DNA of 64,000 nt from CAHJWH01 sp965198905 (GCA_965198905.1 OZ240678.1:3410001-3474000), one strand, 5' to 3'; counted from the first letter of the stretch, positions 36,230-46,052 are shown. A program made the numbers and translations. The notes: generated from the letters alone by a model not told the origin.

Positions 36230-36323
36230 AGCCGGATGCCATAGGCGTAAACGCCAGCAGTCGCTCAGGATGAGGCCGAGTTAGAGGTCAGCAGTTTCGG
36301 CCCCCGTCATCTCGCTGTAGCGG

Positions 36324-39300
36324 CTACTGCACCGCCAAGGGCGTCTGGCGCAGCAGCTTTCGGCTGAGGGCGACCATCGCTTCGGACGCGCCCGACCCGG
36401 GGTTGCGGGACGTCAGTCCGGCCCAAAGGGCTTGGTCAGCAGCCTCGATAGCGTTGAGGCCGGTCCGGCCGCCGGACCGTGGGCCGACATAGGCCTCGCA
36501 GGCCGCACCCCAAAAGGTGGGCGTGCGTCTTTGAGCTGGGTCCCCGGGTCGTTTCGCCATGCGCCAGATGTGGCTCCATCGTCGAATCAGCGCCTCGACC
36601 GCCTCGCCGGACAGGCCCGCCGCTGCGCGTCTCACGGCGTCCTCCGCCTCGTCGCGCACGCGTCGCCCGCCGTCCCGCCCAGCACCGCGGAGCTGGTCCA
36701 GCGCTTCGTGGAGCGCGCCGAACTCTCCCCCGAGAGGCTCCTGAGGCGCGCCGAGATGCAACATCGGAGACGCGATCTCCACGTGGGCGCGGGCGGCGAG
36801 CCAGACCTTCAGAGCCTGGGTCACATGGGGGAAGCCCCGAACGCCATCCAGGGTGCCGATCCACCCGACCGCGCCCGCCTCCTGCGCGCAGAAAGCGCTA
36901 AAGTCATCGGTCCACAGGGCGTCGGCGGCCCCGATCCGCCCATCCCGCAGCTCGGCGATCATGGCGTAGAGGCGAAACCAGCCGTTCTGCGGCGCGCGCT
37001 CGACCGCGTCGCGCAGTAGCGATCTGGCCAGGGCCGACTCCATGTCCAAGGCGAGCAGCAGGCGGGCGGTGGTGTAGTCCCACTCCGCCGACGGCGCGGC
37101 GCAGCGGGCCCGGAGCGCACGTCCCAGACCCTCGCGCGAGGCGCACGCCTCCAGGTCCTCGGCGATCTCTTCGAGCGCGGGGATATCGCGGCGGAACAGG
37201 GCGGCGTGGTGCGGGCTCGGCTCCCCAACCGACGGCGCAAGCGCGCCATGTCCGTTCTCGGCGTAGAGGCCGACCAGTTCGGGACCGAAACGGCGGAGCA
37301 GCTCGGGATTGGCCTGCCAGATGTGGCGGTAGAGGGAGGCGACCGCATGGGGCTCGAACGCCTTGGACATCGAGCCGGCGCGCTTTCGATAGCTGAACAA
37401 GGTCTCCGGGATTGCGATCCCGCGCACGTCATGGGCGAACATGCGCACGTGGCTCTCATAATCCTCCATGCCGAGCCGCAGCGCCGGGTTGTTGAAGCCG
37501 TACTGCAACCAAGCCTCCGCCCGCACTAGGAAGGCGCAGATTTGGAGGTTGTGGAAGCCGATATAGGGGCCATCGATATCGAACACGGTCCATTCACCGT
37601 CGCTCTCGCCGAACTCCTTCAGGCAGGCGCCGACATAGGCCACGTTGCGAAAGCGCTTCAGCACCATGAGCGAGCAGCTCAACGTGCTCGGATGTATGAT
37701 GTCGTCGGCGTCCAGGAAGTAGAGGTAGGCGCCATGGGCCAGCTTCGCGCCGGCGTTTCGGGCGTCGGCCAGCCCGCCATTGGTCTTGCGCAGCACGCGG
37801 GTGGGATAGCGCCGTGGGCTCGCCAGGATGTGGTCGAGCTTGGCCTGGGCGGCGGGGCAGGGCGATCCGTCGTCGACGATCACCAGCTCGACGGCCGCAT
37901 GGTCCTGCGCCTCGATGGCGGCCAGGGTCTCGTCCACGTGGGCGTGCATGTCGAAATACGGCACGACCACGCTGATCAGCTCGGGATGGGGTTCGACGTC
38001 CGGTCCCGCGCTGCGGACCCGCCGGGTCGCGCCGAGTTGGGGCACGGCGGCGGACAGCCTGCTCCGGCGTTCGGGGTCGGCGTCCTCGAACCGCTTGGCG
38101 GCGGGATGGACGAAGGGGTAGTCGGGCCGCAGGTACACGGGGCTTATCGGCGCCAACGCGGCGATCTTGGCGGCGAAGACGCGCGCGGGATCCGTCTTGG
38201 TCGTCACCGCGGCGGCGAGGCGGCCGGACAGTCGCGCCCGCGCTGATGGCTCCAGCGCCAGCAGCGCGCGAAGCTTCGCCGCCCACTGGTCCGGCCGCCT
38301 CACGTCGGCGGTGAGCAGGTCGTGCAGGTCTGGTGGGATCAGCTCGGCCTGGCCGCCACGGGCGCTGGTGAGGGGAAGCGCGCCGGCCACGACCGCCTCG
38401 ATGAAGGCGTAGGGCAGACAGTCTTCGCGATAGGGCAGGGCGACGACCGGGTGGTTCCTGCAGAGCGCGCGCATCTGCTCGACGCCATAGCCGCCGAGGT
38501 AACGCACGCGACCCGCCTGGAACAGGCGGCGATGGCGGCGCTCCAGGGCGTCGTAGACGGTAGTGGGAGAGTCGCTGAGGAAGGCGTCGCGGCCGAACAG
38601 CCAGACCGGCGGCGCCTCGCGTTCGGTATGCAGGGCGTCCAGCGTCGCCAGCAGGTCCGGGGCGCCCTTCTGGGCCTGCAGCTTGCCGAAGACCAGCACC
38701 GGCTCGGCCAGCGTGTGCAGGGCGCGGGCGAGTTCCAGCGCTTCGGGCTCCAGGCCGCCGGCGTCCGGTTCCCCGGCGGCCGGCGCGTAGGGGTTGTGGA
38801 CCACCTCCACCCGCGGCAGCGGAAAGCCCAGCGCCTTCAACGGCTCGAGGATGAAGCGGCAGGGCGCCAGGACCGCGTCGGCGGCCGCGTAGCACCAGCG
38901 CTCCGCATCGGCGAGAAAGGCGGTGCGATGTTCGTGGGGGCTGTCCCCGTCGGTGACCACGCAATGGACGTGCGGCCGATGGGCCGTGAGCACCACGCGC
39001 GGCCAGTCGCCCTGCGGATACATCAGCCGGTGCTTCAGGAAGGCGTGGGCGAGGGCGCCGTAGTCCTGGAACTCCACCACGTCGGGCGGGCCTTCGGCGG
39101 TGATGAGCGCGCGCACCATCTCGCCGGCCTCTCGTGCGATCCTCAGCGGACCCTGCAGGTTGGCGTGCTCGATCGGGCGCCGATCAAGGCCCCGCTTGGC
39201 GAAACGAACGGTTCGATAGCCCTCGCCGAACCCGCAGACAGGATCATGAACATCGGGATCGTAGTGCAGCACGGTGACCGCCACGCCCTGCGCTGCGAAC

Positions 39301-39419
39301 ATCTTGGCCGTATGGTGGGTGTAGACGCCGATACCGCCACTGAATCCCGGCGCCTCGGTCGTGACCAGCCAGTATCGTTTCAGCGAGCAGATGTCGTGCG
39401 GCGGCTCTCCGTCGAACAT
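36324..39419 (-). CDS. Large bifunctional glycosyltransferase (GT4-like plus GT2-like)
   Basis: 1031 residues with two glycosyltransferase domains. The first (~15-440) is GT-B: EAPGFSGGIGVYTHHTAKMF resembles the glycine-rich acceptor-side start of GT4 enzymes, and VALPYREDCLPYAFIEAV is the donor-binding E-x7-E-type region. The second (~475-700) is GT-A family 2: ISVVVPYFDMHAHVDETLAA, VELVIVDDGS, GGLADARNAG and the D-x-D-type LDADDIIHPS. The last 330 residues are helical and unassigned. No signal peptide; probably a cytoplasmic enzyme building a surface polysaccharide or glycan. No other polysaccharide genes are adjacent. The start is an ATG at 39419 with AGGAA upstream. Confidence 0.85.
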   Translation of the reverse strand: MFDGEPPHDICSLKRYWLVTTEAPGFSGGIGVYTHHTAKMFAAQGVAVTVLHYDPDVHDPVCGFGEGYRTVRFAKRGLDRRPIEHANLQGPLRIAREAGEMVRALITAEGPPDVVEFQDYGALAHAFLKHRLMYPQGDWPRVVLTAHRPHVHCVVTDGDSPHEHRTAFLADAERWCYAAADAVLAPCRFILEPLKALGFPLPRVEVVHNPYAPAAGEPDAGGLEPEALELARALHTLAEPVLVFGKLQAQKGAPDLLATLDALHTEREAPPVWLFGRDAFLSDSPTTVYDALERRHRRLFQAGRVRYLGGYGVEQMRALCRNHPVVALPYREDCLPYAFIEAVVAGALPLTSARGGQAELIPPDLHDLLTADVRRPDQWAAKLRALLALEPSARARLSGRLAAAVTTKTDPARVFAAKIAALAPISPVYLRPDYPFVHPAAKRFEDADPERRSRLSAAVPQLGATRRVRSAGPDVEPHPELISVVVPYFDMHAHVDETLAAIEAQDHAAVELVIVDDGSPCPAAQAKLDHILASPRRYPTRVLRKTNGGLADARNAGAKLAHGAYLYFLDADDIIHPSTLSCSLMVLKRFRNVAYVGACLKEFGESDGEWTVFDIDGPYIGFHNLQICAFLVRAEAWLQYGFNNPALRLGMEDYESHVRMFAHDVRGIAIPETLFSYRKRAGSMSKAFEPHAVASLYRHIWQANPELLRRFGPELVGLYAENGHGALAPSVGEPSPHHAALFRRDIPALEEIAEDLEACASREGLGRALRARCAAPSAEWDYTTARLLLALDMESALARSLLRDAVERAPQNGWFRLYAMIAELRDGRIGAADALWTDDFSAFCAQEAGAVGWIGTLDGVRGFPHVTQALKVWLAARAHVEIASPMLHLGAPQEPLGGEFGALHEALDQLRGAGRDGGRRVRDEAEDAVRRAAAGLSGEAVEALIRRWSHIWRMAKRPGDPAQRRTPTFWGAACEAYVGPRSGGRTGLNAIEAADQALWAGLTSRNPGSGASEAMVALSRKLLRQTPLAVQ

Positions 39420-39540
39420 GCGTGGTTCCTGATCAACGGAACTAAGCTTGTCGAATCAACCCTGACTTGCAACCGCGATCATCGCGCCTAGATGCCGCAG
39501 TAATTCAACCCTGGGCTGGTTCACCTGACCAGATACGACT

Positions 39541-40284
39541 TTAAGTCGTCTGGTGGCGCTCCTCTCGCCATTGCTTGAAGCTCGCCCTGAGCGGCGGCTC
39601 GTGATCGGGTCGCAGCAGGTCGAGGACCATGGGTGTCAGCACCTCGGGCGGCGTCAGGTCGTCCGGGTCTTCGCCCGGAAAGGCCTGCATCCGCATCCGC
39701 GTGCGCAATGGGCCCGGATTGAGCAGGGTGCACCGGATGGCGGTGTTGTCCACCTCGTCTGCATAAGCCTGCACCAGCGCCTCCATAGCCGCCTTGGTGG
39801 CGGCGTAGGCCCCCCAGAAGGCGCGCGGCGCGGTGGCGGCGCCTGTCGTCAGGAAGATGGCGCGGCCGGCGTCGGCGCGGCGCAGCAGGGGGTCCATGGC
39901 GCGGATCACGCGATAGGTGGCGGTGGCGTTCACCGCCAGGGCGCGCTCCCACACCTTGGGGTCCAGTTGGGCGACCGGCGTCAGCAGACCGAGATCGCCC
40001 GCATTGGAGATCAGGATGTCGAGCTTGCCGAACCGTTCGTAGAGCGCGGCGCCCAGCCGGTCTAGTCCGTCGCCGTCCGAGATGTCCAGCGGGACGAGGG
40101 TGGCGTGCTGGCCGGTGGCGGCGAACACCGCATCGTCCAGTTCCTCCAGCCCTCCCTGCGTGCGGGCGGTGGCGATCACGTGAGCGCCGGCCCGGGCCAG
40201 ACCTTGCGCCAAGGCGTAGCCGATGCCGCGCGAGGCGCCGGTGACCAGGGCGATACGGCCGGCGAGGAGGGGGGTGTCAGTCAC
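39541..40284 (-). CDS. Short-chain dehydrogenase/reductase (SDR)
   Basis: 247 residues. The Rossmann cofactor site TGASRGIG, the NAG motif (ILISNAGDLG) and the active-site YAATK are all present. The position thirteen residues before the Tyr, normally Ser, is Thr (LTTGAATAPRAFWGAY). The RAFWGAYAATKAAM stretch resembles the YciK-like group. It is NAD(P)-dependent; substrate unknown. It lies downstream of purF on the same strand, separated by a family C repeat, so it may be the last gene of the cvpA-purF transcript. Confidence 0.87.
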   Translation of the reverse strand: MTDTPLLAGRIALVTGASRGIGYALAQGLARAGAHVIATARTQGGLEELDDAVFAATGQHATLVPLDISDGDGLDRLGAALYERFGKLDILISNAGDLGLLTPVAQLDPKVWERALAVNATATYRVIRAMDPLLRRADAGRAIFLTTGAATAPRAFWGAYAATKAAMEALVQAYADEVDNTAIRCTLLNPGPLRTRMRMQAFPGEDPDDLTPPEVLTPMVLDLLRPDHEPPLRASFKQWREERHQTT

Positions 40285-40300
40285 GAAGGTCGTCCCGATC

Positions 40301-40415
40301 TGCGTCCTTCGAGACGCGCCTTGCAGGCGCTCCTCAGAATGACGAGGGTGTGAGTTGCATAAAGCTCGTCACGCTGAGGAGGGCTCTCGTCGAGCGCCCG
40401 TCTCGAAGCACGCAG
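40301..40415. repeat. Family C palindromic intergenic repeat, copy 1
   Basis: The outer arms TGCGTCCTTCGAGACGCG and CCCGTCTCGAAGCACGCA are inverted. Inside, GCTCCTCAGAATGACGAGG and CTCGTCACGCTGAGGAGGGC form a second inverted pair. The same architecture and length recur at 52941-53056. It fills the gap between the SDR start and the purF stop. Confidence 0.8.
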
Positions 40416-40457
40416 AGGCCTGTCAACGCTTCACCTACAGTGAGCAACCCTGCGGAC

Positions 40458-41978
<1,521 letters not shown>

Positions 41979-41982
41979 GGGC

Positions 41983-42639
41983 TCACTCCACCTGGGCGGG
42001 GGCGGGACGGCGATGGTGGGGTGAGGGCGTAGAGCCCGCATCGATCTGCATAGGGGGTGACGGCGCATCTGCGGCCGTCGTCGGATCGGCCAGCGCGGGT
42101 TCGGCGGAGGGATCGCCGCCATCCATGTGCGACTTCAGCCCTGCGCCGAAACCTTCCATCTCTCGAAGGCCTCCGGGCGCCAGAGAGGCCAGGGTCAGGC
42201 CGGCCCCGCGCGCCAGCGGATAAAGCCTGGCGTGGGTCAGCAGGGGCGGGGGCTGGCCGAGCGGGGTGGCGCTGAAGACCAGATAGACGAAGCCCAGCAC
42301 CGCAAGGGCGCGAACGACCCCGAAGGCGAACCCCACCGTGCGGTCCAGCGTGCCAAGCGTGCTCTGGCCTCGGATCGCCCGCGATACGTTCGCTCCGAAC
42401 AGCCTCACGCCAAGATAGATGATGAGGAACGCCCCCCCGATCGCCGCCGCGTTCGCAAGCCAGGGCGGATGCAGGCTCTGGCGGGCAAGGGGCGCGGTGA
42501 AGGGGAGCAGATAGACCGAGGCGCCGGCCGCCGTGGTGAAGGCGAACAGCGCCACCACCTCCAGAATCACGCCCCGGCTGAAGCCGATCAGGGCGGACAC
42601 GACCAGAACCAGCCCGGCGACGAGGTCGAACAGGTTCAT
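41983..42639 (-). CDS. cvpA: CvpA-family inner membrane protein
   Basis: 218 residues with four hydrophobic helices in the first 170 residues (FDLVAGLVLVVSALIGFSRG at the start), then a Pro/Ala-rich cytoplasmic tail. CvpA is needed for colicin V production in E. coli and is commonly placed before purF, as here; its own role is linked to envelope integrity. The ATG at 42639 has GGGAGG six bases upstream, so the eight-codon-longer frame is less likely. Probably one operon with radA upstream (gap about 40 bases) and purF. Confidence 0.87.
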   Translation of the reverse strand: MNLFDLVAGLVLVVSALIGFSRGVILEVVALFAFTTAAGASVYLLPFTAPLARQSLHPPWLANAAAIGGAFLIIYLGVRLFGANVSRAIRGQSTLGTLDRTVGFAFGVVRALAVLGFVYLVFSATPLGQPPPLLTHARLYPLARGAGLTLASLAPGGLREMEGFGAGLKSHMDGGDPSAEPALADPTTAADAPSPPMQIDAGSTPSPHHRRPAPAQVE

Positions 42640-42678
42640 GCGCGCCTCCCGCCGGGTGCTCACTAACCTGTGAAGCTC

Positions 42679-44061
42679 TCATTTCCAATCGCCGTCGCCA
42701 ATCCGTCGCACGGCGTCGGCGAGCCGCGCCACCCCCGCCATGGGAATGGGGCCAGGGGCCGATCCGCCCTCCTTAGAGGGTGTGGGAGCAAGCGCGCGGC
42801 CGAACCCCAGCTTGGCGGCCTCCTTCAGGCGTGAGTCGGTGCGGCCGACGGGGCGCACGTCACCTGAAAGGCTGATCTCACCGAACACGACGCAATCCTG
42901 GGGCAGAGGCTGGTCAAGGGCGGAGGAGACGAGCGCCGCCGCCGCAGCGAGGTCCGCCGCGGGCTCCGTGACACGCAGTCCGCCGGCCACGTTCAGGTAG
43001 ACATCCCGGTCCCCCAATCCAACCCCGCAGCGGGCCTCCAGCACCGCCAAAACCATGGCCAGACGGCCCGTATCCCATCCCACCACCGCGCGGCGAGGTG
43101 TTCCGTAGGCGGACGGCGCCACCAGAGCCTGGAACTCCACCAGAACCGGGCGTGAGCCTTCGATGCCGGCGAACACCGCCGCCCCCGCCGAGCGCTCGCC
43201 GCCCTCGTTCAAGAACAGGGCCGAGGGGTTCTTCACTTCGCGCAGGCCCGCATCGCCCATCTCGAACACGCCGATCTCGTCGGTGGCGCCGAAGCGGTTC
43301 TTGGCGGCGCGCAGGATGCGGAACGGATAGCCCCGCTCGCCTTCGAAGGAGAGCACCGCGTCGACCATGTGCTCGACGACGCGCGGGCCGGCGATCTGGC
43401 CGTCCTTGGTGACGTGGCCGACCAGCACCACCGCCGTCCGCCGCTTCTTGGCCAACCGCACCAGTTCGCCCGCCGCCGCGCGTACCTGGGCGACCGAGCC
43501 TGGGCCGGCCTCCAGCTGGTCGCTCCAGAGCGTCTGGATCGAATCGATCACCACCAGGTCGAAATGCTCGCGCTTCAGCCCCTCGGCGATCTCGCGGAGC
43601 GACGTCTCCGCCGCCAGCTTCACCGGCGCGTGGGCCAGGCCCATGCGCTGGGCGCGGGCGCGCACCTGCTCCACCGCCTCCTCGCCCGAGACGTAGGCGA
43701 CGCTGGCGCCGTTCAACGAGGCCGCCGCCGCCGCCTGCAGCAGCAGGGTCGACTTGCCGACGCCCGGGTCGCCGGCGATCAGCAGCGCCGAACCCGGCAC
43801 CACGCCGCCTCCGCACACCCGGTCGAACTCCTCCAGCCCGGTGACGATGCGCGGCGGGGCGGGCGTCTCGACGTCCAGGGTCTCGAAAGCGAGGCCGGGG
43901 CGAGCCTTCATTTTTGAGGGCGCCAGCGCGCCGGGCGGACGGCTGGCCGCCACTTCCTCAACAAGCGTGTTCCAGGCCATGCAGGCCGAGCATTGCCCGC
44001 TCCACTTGGTGTGCACCGCGCCGCACGCCTGGCAGGTGTAGATCGCGCCGTCACGCGCCAT
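42679..44061 (-). CDS. radA: DNA repair protein RadA
   Basis: 460 residues. An N-terminal zinc finger C-x2-C...C-x2-C (YTCQACGAVHTKWSGQC and ACMAW), a RecA-like ATPase with Walker A GDPGVGKST and Walker B DLVVIDSIQTLW, the RadA-specific KNRFGATDEIGVF motif, and a C-terminal Lon-protease-like domain (EISLSGDVRPVGR). It acts as a branch-migrating helicase in recombination. The C-terminal tail contains a short inserted-looking PTPSKEGGSAPGPIP before the final helix, in a region of variable length. First gene of the radA-cvpA-purF group. Confidence 0.95.
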   Translation of the reverse strand: MARDGAIYTCQACGAVHTKWSGQCSACMAWNTLVEEVAASRPPGALAPSKMKARPGLAFETLDVETPAPPRIVTGLEEFDRVCGGGVVPGSALLIAGDPGVGKSTLLLQAAAAASLNGASVAYVSGEEAVEQVRARAQRMGLAHAPVKLAAETSLREIAEGLKREHFDLVVIDSIQTLWSDQLEAGPGSVAQVRAAAGELVRLAKKRRTAVVLVGHVTKDGQIAGPRVVEHMVDAVLSFEGERGYPFRILRAAKNRFGATDEIGVFEMGDAGLREVKNPSALFLNEGGERSAGAAVFAGIEGSRPVLVEFQALVAPSAYGTPRRAVVGWDTGRLAMVLAVLEARCGVGLGDRDVYLNVAGGLRVTEPAADLAAAAALVSSALDQPLPQDCVVFGEISLSGDVRPVGRTDSRLKEAAKLGFGRALAPTPSKEGGSAPGPIPMAGVARLADAVRRIGDGDWK

Positions 44062-44167
44062 GGGAGGTCCGGAAAAAGATGGGCGCCTCTATATGGGCTG
44101 AGTCGAAGGGTTCATCTCCCTGAGCGTGGACAAAGCAGGCGGCCTTTGGTATTCGGCCGGCTCTTAA

Positions 44168-44212
44168 GCCCGGGGGAGCGTCCTCCGGGCCCGATGGCGT
44201 TTACGCCCATCG
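44168..44212 (+). promoter_or_regulatory. Two hairpins in the rpsU leader
   Basis: Hairpin 1 (44168-44190): GCCCGGGGGA pairs with TCCTCCGGGC around GCG. Hairpin 2 (44192-44212): CGATGG pairs with CCATCG around a GC/TTTA loop. Both lie 45-90 bases before the rpsU start. They may be a leader control element or the terminator of an upstream transcript; no known leader family was recognised. Confidence 0.4.
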
Positions 44213-44256
44213 TCTGACATAACAGCCGCTGTGCAGGTCCAGAGGAGGGCCTAGTC

Positions 44257-44502
44257 ATCGTCCAGATTTTCGTCCGCGACAACAATGTCGACCAAGCCCT
44301 TAAGGCGCTCAAGAAGAAGATGCAGCGCGAGGGCACCTTTCGCGAGATGAAGCGCCACGTGCATTACGAGAAGCCGTCGGAGAAGCGTGCCCGCCAGAAG
44401 GCCGAGGCCATCCGCCGCGCCCGCAAGCTGGCCCGCAAGCGCGCCCAGCGCGAAGGCCTGCTCCCCGCCACTCCCCGCCCGCCGCCCCGCACGCCGCGGT
44501 GA
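44257..44502 (+). CDS. rpsU: 30S ribosomal protein S21, apparently starting at an AUC codon
   Basis: 81 residues of bS21. The reading frame is recognisable from VQIFVRDNNVDQALKALKKK onward (then MQREGTFREMKRHVHYEKPS) to an Arg/Lys-rich tail. The usual protein starts M-V-Q-I-F. Here the codon before GTC-CAG is ATC at 44257-44259. Upstream to the in-frame TGA at 44215-44217 there is no ATG, GTG, TTG or CTG, and the first ATG downstream (44320) would remove 21 conserved residues. GAGGAGGG at 44242-44249 is a strong Shine-Dalgarno seven bases before ATC. So AUC initiation, or a base error of ATG, is implied. A perfect terminator follows at 44539. Confidence 0.88.
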   Translation: MVQIFVRDNNVDQALKALKKKMQREGTFREMKRHVHYEKPSEKRARQKAEAIRRARKLARKRAQREGLLPATPRPPPRTPR

Positions 44503-44538
44503 AGCGCGTCGCCCCGGAGCGGCGAGCCTGATGAGTTT

Positions 44539-44567
44539 GAAAGCGCGCCGGGAAATCCGGCGCGCTT
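44539..44567 (+). terminator. Rho-independent terminator of rpsU
   Basis: AAAGCGCGCCGG (44539-44550) and CCGGCGCGCTTT (44556-44567) form a perfect twelve-pair stem with a GAAAT loop; the stem ends in T residues. It lies 37 bases after the rpsU stop. Confidence 0.85.
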
Positions 44568-44593
44568 TGTCATGTCCGGGGCGGCGCGCTCTT

Positions 44594-44690
44594 CTCCCTC
44601 CTTGAGGGGAGGGTCGGGGTGGGGGTCCCTGCCACCGCCGCGCCCTCTCCGGATACCCCCCACCCTACCCCCCCCCACAAGGGGGAGGGA
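44594..44690. repeat. Family A palindromic repeat, paired inverted copies
   Basis: CTCCCTCCTTGAGGGGAGGG, then TCGGGGTGGGGG, matches the unit at 3191. The second part, CCCCCACCCTACCCCCCC, then CACAAGGGGGAGGGA (44656-44690), is the inverted partner. It lies between the rpsU terminator and the xth stop. Confidence 0.78.
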
Positions 44691-44704
44691 ATAAGGCCCG
44701 AGCC

Positions 44705-45490
44705 TCACCCCGCCAGGGTCACCAACAGCGGCGTATGATCCGACGGCTTCTCCCAGCCCCTCGGCCCGCGCTGGACCTCGCTGGATTCAAGGCGGTCGGC
44801 GGCCTGGGGGGAGAGCAGGGCGTGGTCGATGCGGATGCCGTGGTCGCGCTCGAACGAGCTGCGGAAATAGTCCCAGAAGGTGTAGGCGTGCGGCTCCGGT
44901 CCTACGGCCAGATGCGCGTCGGTGTAGCCGAGATTGGTCAGCGCCCGATGCGCGGCGCGGCTCTGCGGCTGGAACAGGGCGTCGTCCTTCCAGCTCGCCG
45001 GCTTGTCGCAGTCCTGGGGCGTGGGGATGACGTTGAAGTCGCCCGCCAGCACGGTGGCCTCCTCAAGCTTCAATAGGCCGGCGGCGTGGGCGTAAAGGCG
45101 CGTCATCCAGGTGAGCTTGTAGTCGAACTTCTCCGTGCCAATGGGATTGCCGTTGGGCAGGTAGATGGAGGCGACCCGGATGGGCGCCGGCGCCTCGACC
45201 ACCGCCTCCAGGTAGCGCGAATGGGTGTCCGCATCGCCGCCGCCGGGCAGGCCGCGGCGGGCCTCCTCCAACGGGTATTTCGACAGGATCGCCACGCCGT
45301 TATAGCTCTTCTGGCCGTGCACCAGGATGTTGTAACCGAGCGCCTCCACCGGCTCGCGCGGGAACTTCTCGTCCACGCACTTCAGCTCCTGCAGGCAGGC
45401 GACGTCCGGTTGCGCCTCGGTCAGCCAGCGCAGCAGATTCCCTAGCCGCGCATTGACCGAGTTCACATTCCAGGTGGCGATGCGCATCAT
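44705..45490 (-). CDS. xth: Exodeoxyribonuclease III
   Basis: 261 residues of the exonuclease III/AP endonuclease family, acting in base-excision repair. Conserved parts: MRIATWNVNSVNARLG, CLQELKC (Glu metal ligand), SIYLPNGNP (Tyr region), LAGDFNVIPTPQDC (Asp/Asn) and the terminal KPSDHTPLLVTL (Asp-His pair). Complete. Start MM at 45490 or 45487. Divergence from the usual length is nil. In many alphaproteobacteria xth lies next to erpA, as here; the gap is completely filled by a repeat. Confidence 0.95.
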   Translation of the reverse strand: MMRIATWNVNSVNARLGNLLRWLTEAQPDVACLQELKCVDEKFPREPVEALGYNILVHGQKSYNGVAILSKYPLEEARRGLPGGGDADTHSRYLEAVVEAPAPIRVASIYLPNGNPIGTEKFDYKLTWMTRLYAHAAGLLKLEEATVLAGDFNVIPTPQDCDKPASWKDDALFQPQSRAAHRALTNLGYTDAHLAVGPEPHAYTFWDYFRSSFERDHGIRIDHALLSPQAADRLESSEVQRGPRGWEKPSDHTPLLVTLAG

Positions 45491-45624
45491 TTATCCTCCC
45501 CTGCGAAGCGGGGGAGGTGGCGGCGCAGCCGACGGAGGGGGCTCCCCGGGCGCGACGCTGGGCTGCAGCCCCCTCCACCACGCGTGCCGCGTAGTCCCCC
45601 TCCCCGCTTCGCAGGGGAGGATAA
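45491..45624. repeat. Family B palindromic repeat filling the erpA-xth gap
   Basis: The ends are long inverted repeats: TTATCCTCCCCTGCGAAGCG at 45491-45510 and its complement ending at 45624. Inside are GTGGCGGCGCAGCCGACGGA, GGGGGCTCC and the opposed CTGCAGCCCCCTCCACCACG. The element spans exactly from the xth start codon to the erpA stop codon. Confidence 0.88.
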
Positions 45625-45957
45625 TCAGATCGAGAAGCTGACCCCGCAGCCGCAGCTGCTCTTTGCGTTGGGGTTGCGCACACGGAACTCCGCGGCCGCC
45701 AGCTCCTCCACGAAGTCGATCTCCGAGCCTGCGAGGAAGGGCACGGACACGTCGTCCACCAGGGCGGCGGCGCCGTCGCGCTCCACGCGAAGATCGTCGG
45801 CTTCACCAGCCTCCACCAAGTCGAACAGGTACTGGAAGCCGGAGCAGCCGCCGCCCTCAACCGCCACGCGCAGCATCAGCGGCTTGCCTTCGCTCGCCCC
45901 GATCTCGCGGATGCGGTGGGCGGCGGAGGCGGACAACGTGATTGGGGTGGCGGCCAT
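45625..45957 (-). CDS. erpA: Iron-sulfur cluster insertion protein ErpA
   Basis: 110 residues of the A-type carrier family. The three cluster-binding cysteines are present: GGGCSGFQY and SSCGCGVSF near the C-terminus. The start is the ATG at 45957 (MAATPITLSASAAHRIREIG); a longer open frame upstream is arginine-rich and overlaps the divergent dgt leader. It delivers [Fe-S] clusters to target enzymes. It is divergent from dgt, with about 95 bases between the two starts. Confidence 0.93.
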   Translation of the reverse strand: MAATPITLSASAAHRIREIGASEGKPLMLRVAVEGGGCSGFQYLFDLVEAGEADDLRVERDGAAALVDDVSVPFLAGSEIDFVEELAAAEFRVRNPNAKSSCGCGVSFSI

Positions 45958-46052
45958 GCGGCTCACGGGGCTCAAGCTGGCGAAAGCGCCTGGCGCCTTA
46001 TATGACCCCCGCAGGGCTCGGGCGGAAGACGCTGTGAGCGGAGGACGCCGAC

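Noticed and set aside
42760..42800. Possible repeat insertion in the radA C-terminus (CCTCCTTAGAGGGTGTGGGA)
   Set aside because: It shares only a short CT-rich/GA-rich core with family A and lacks the paired architecture; the similarity is too short to claim.
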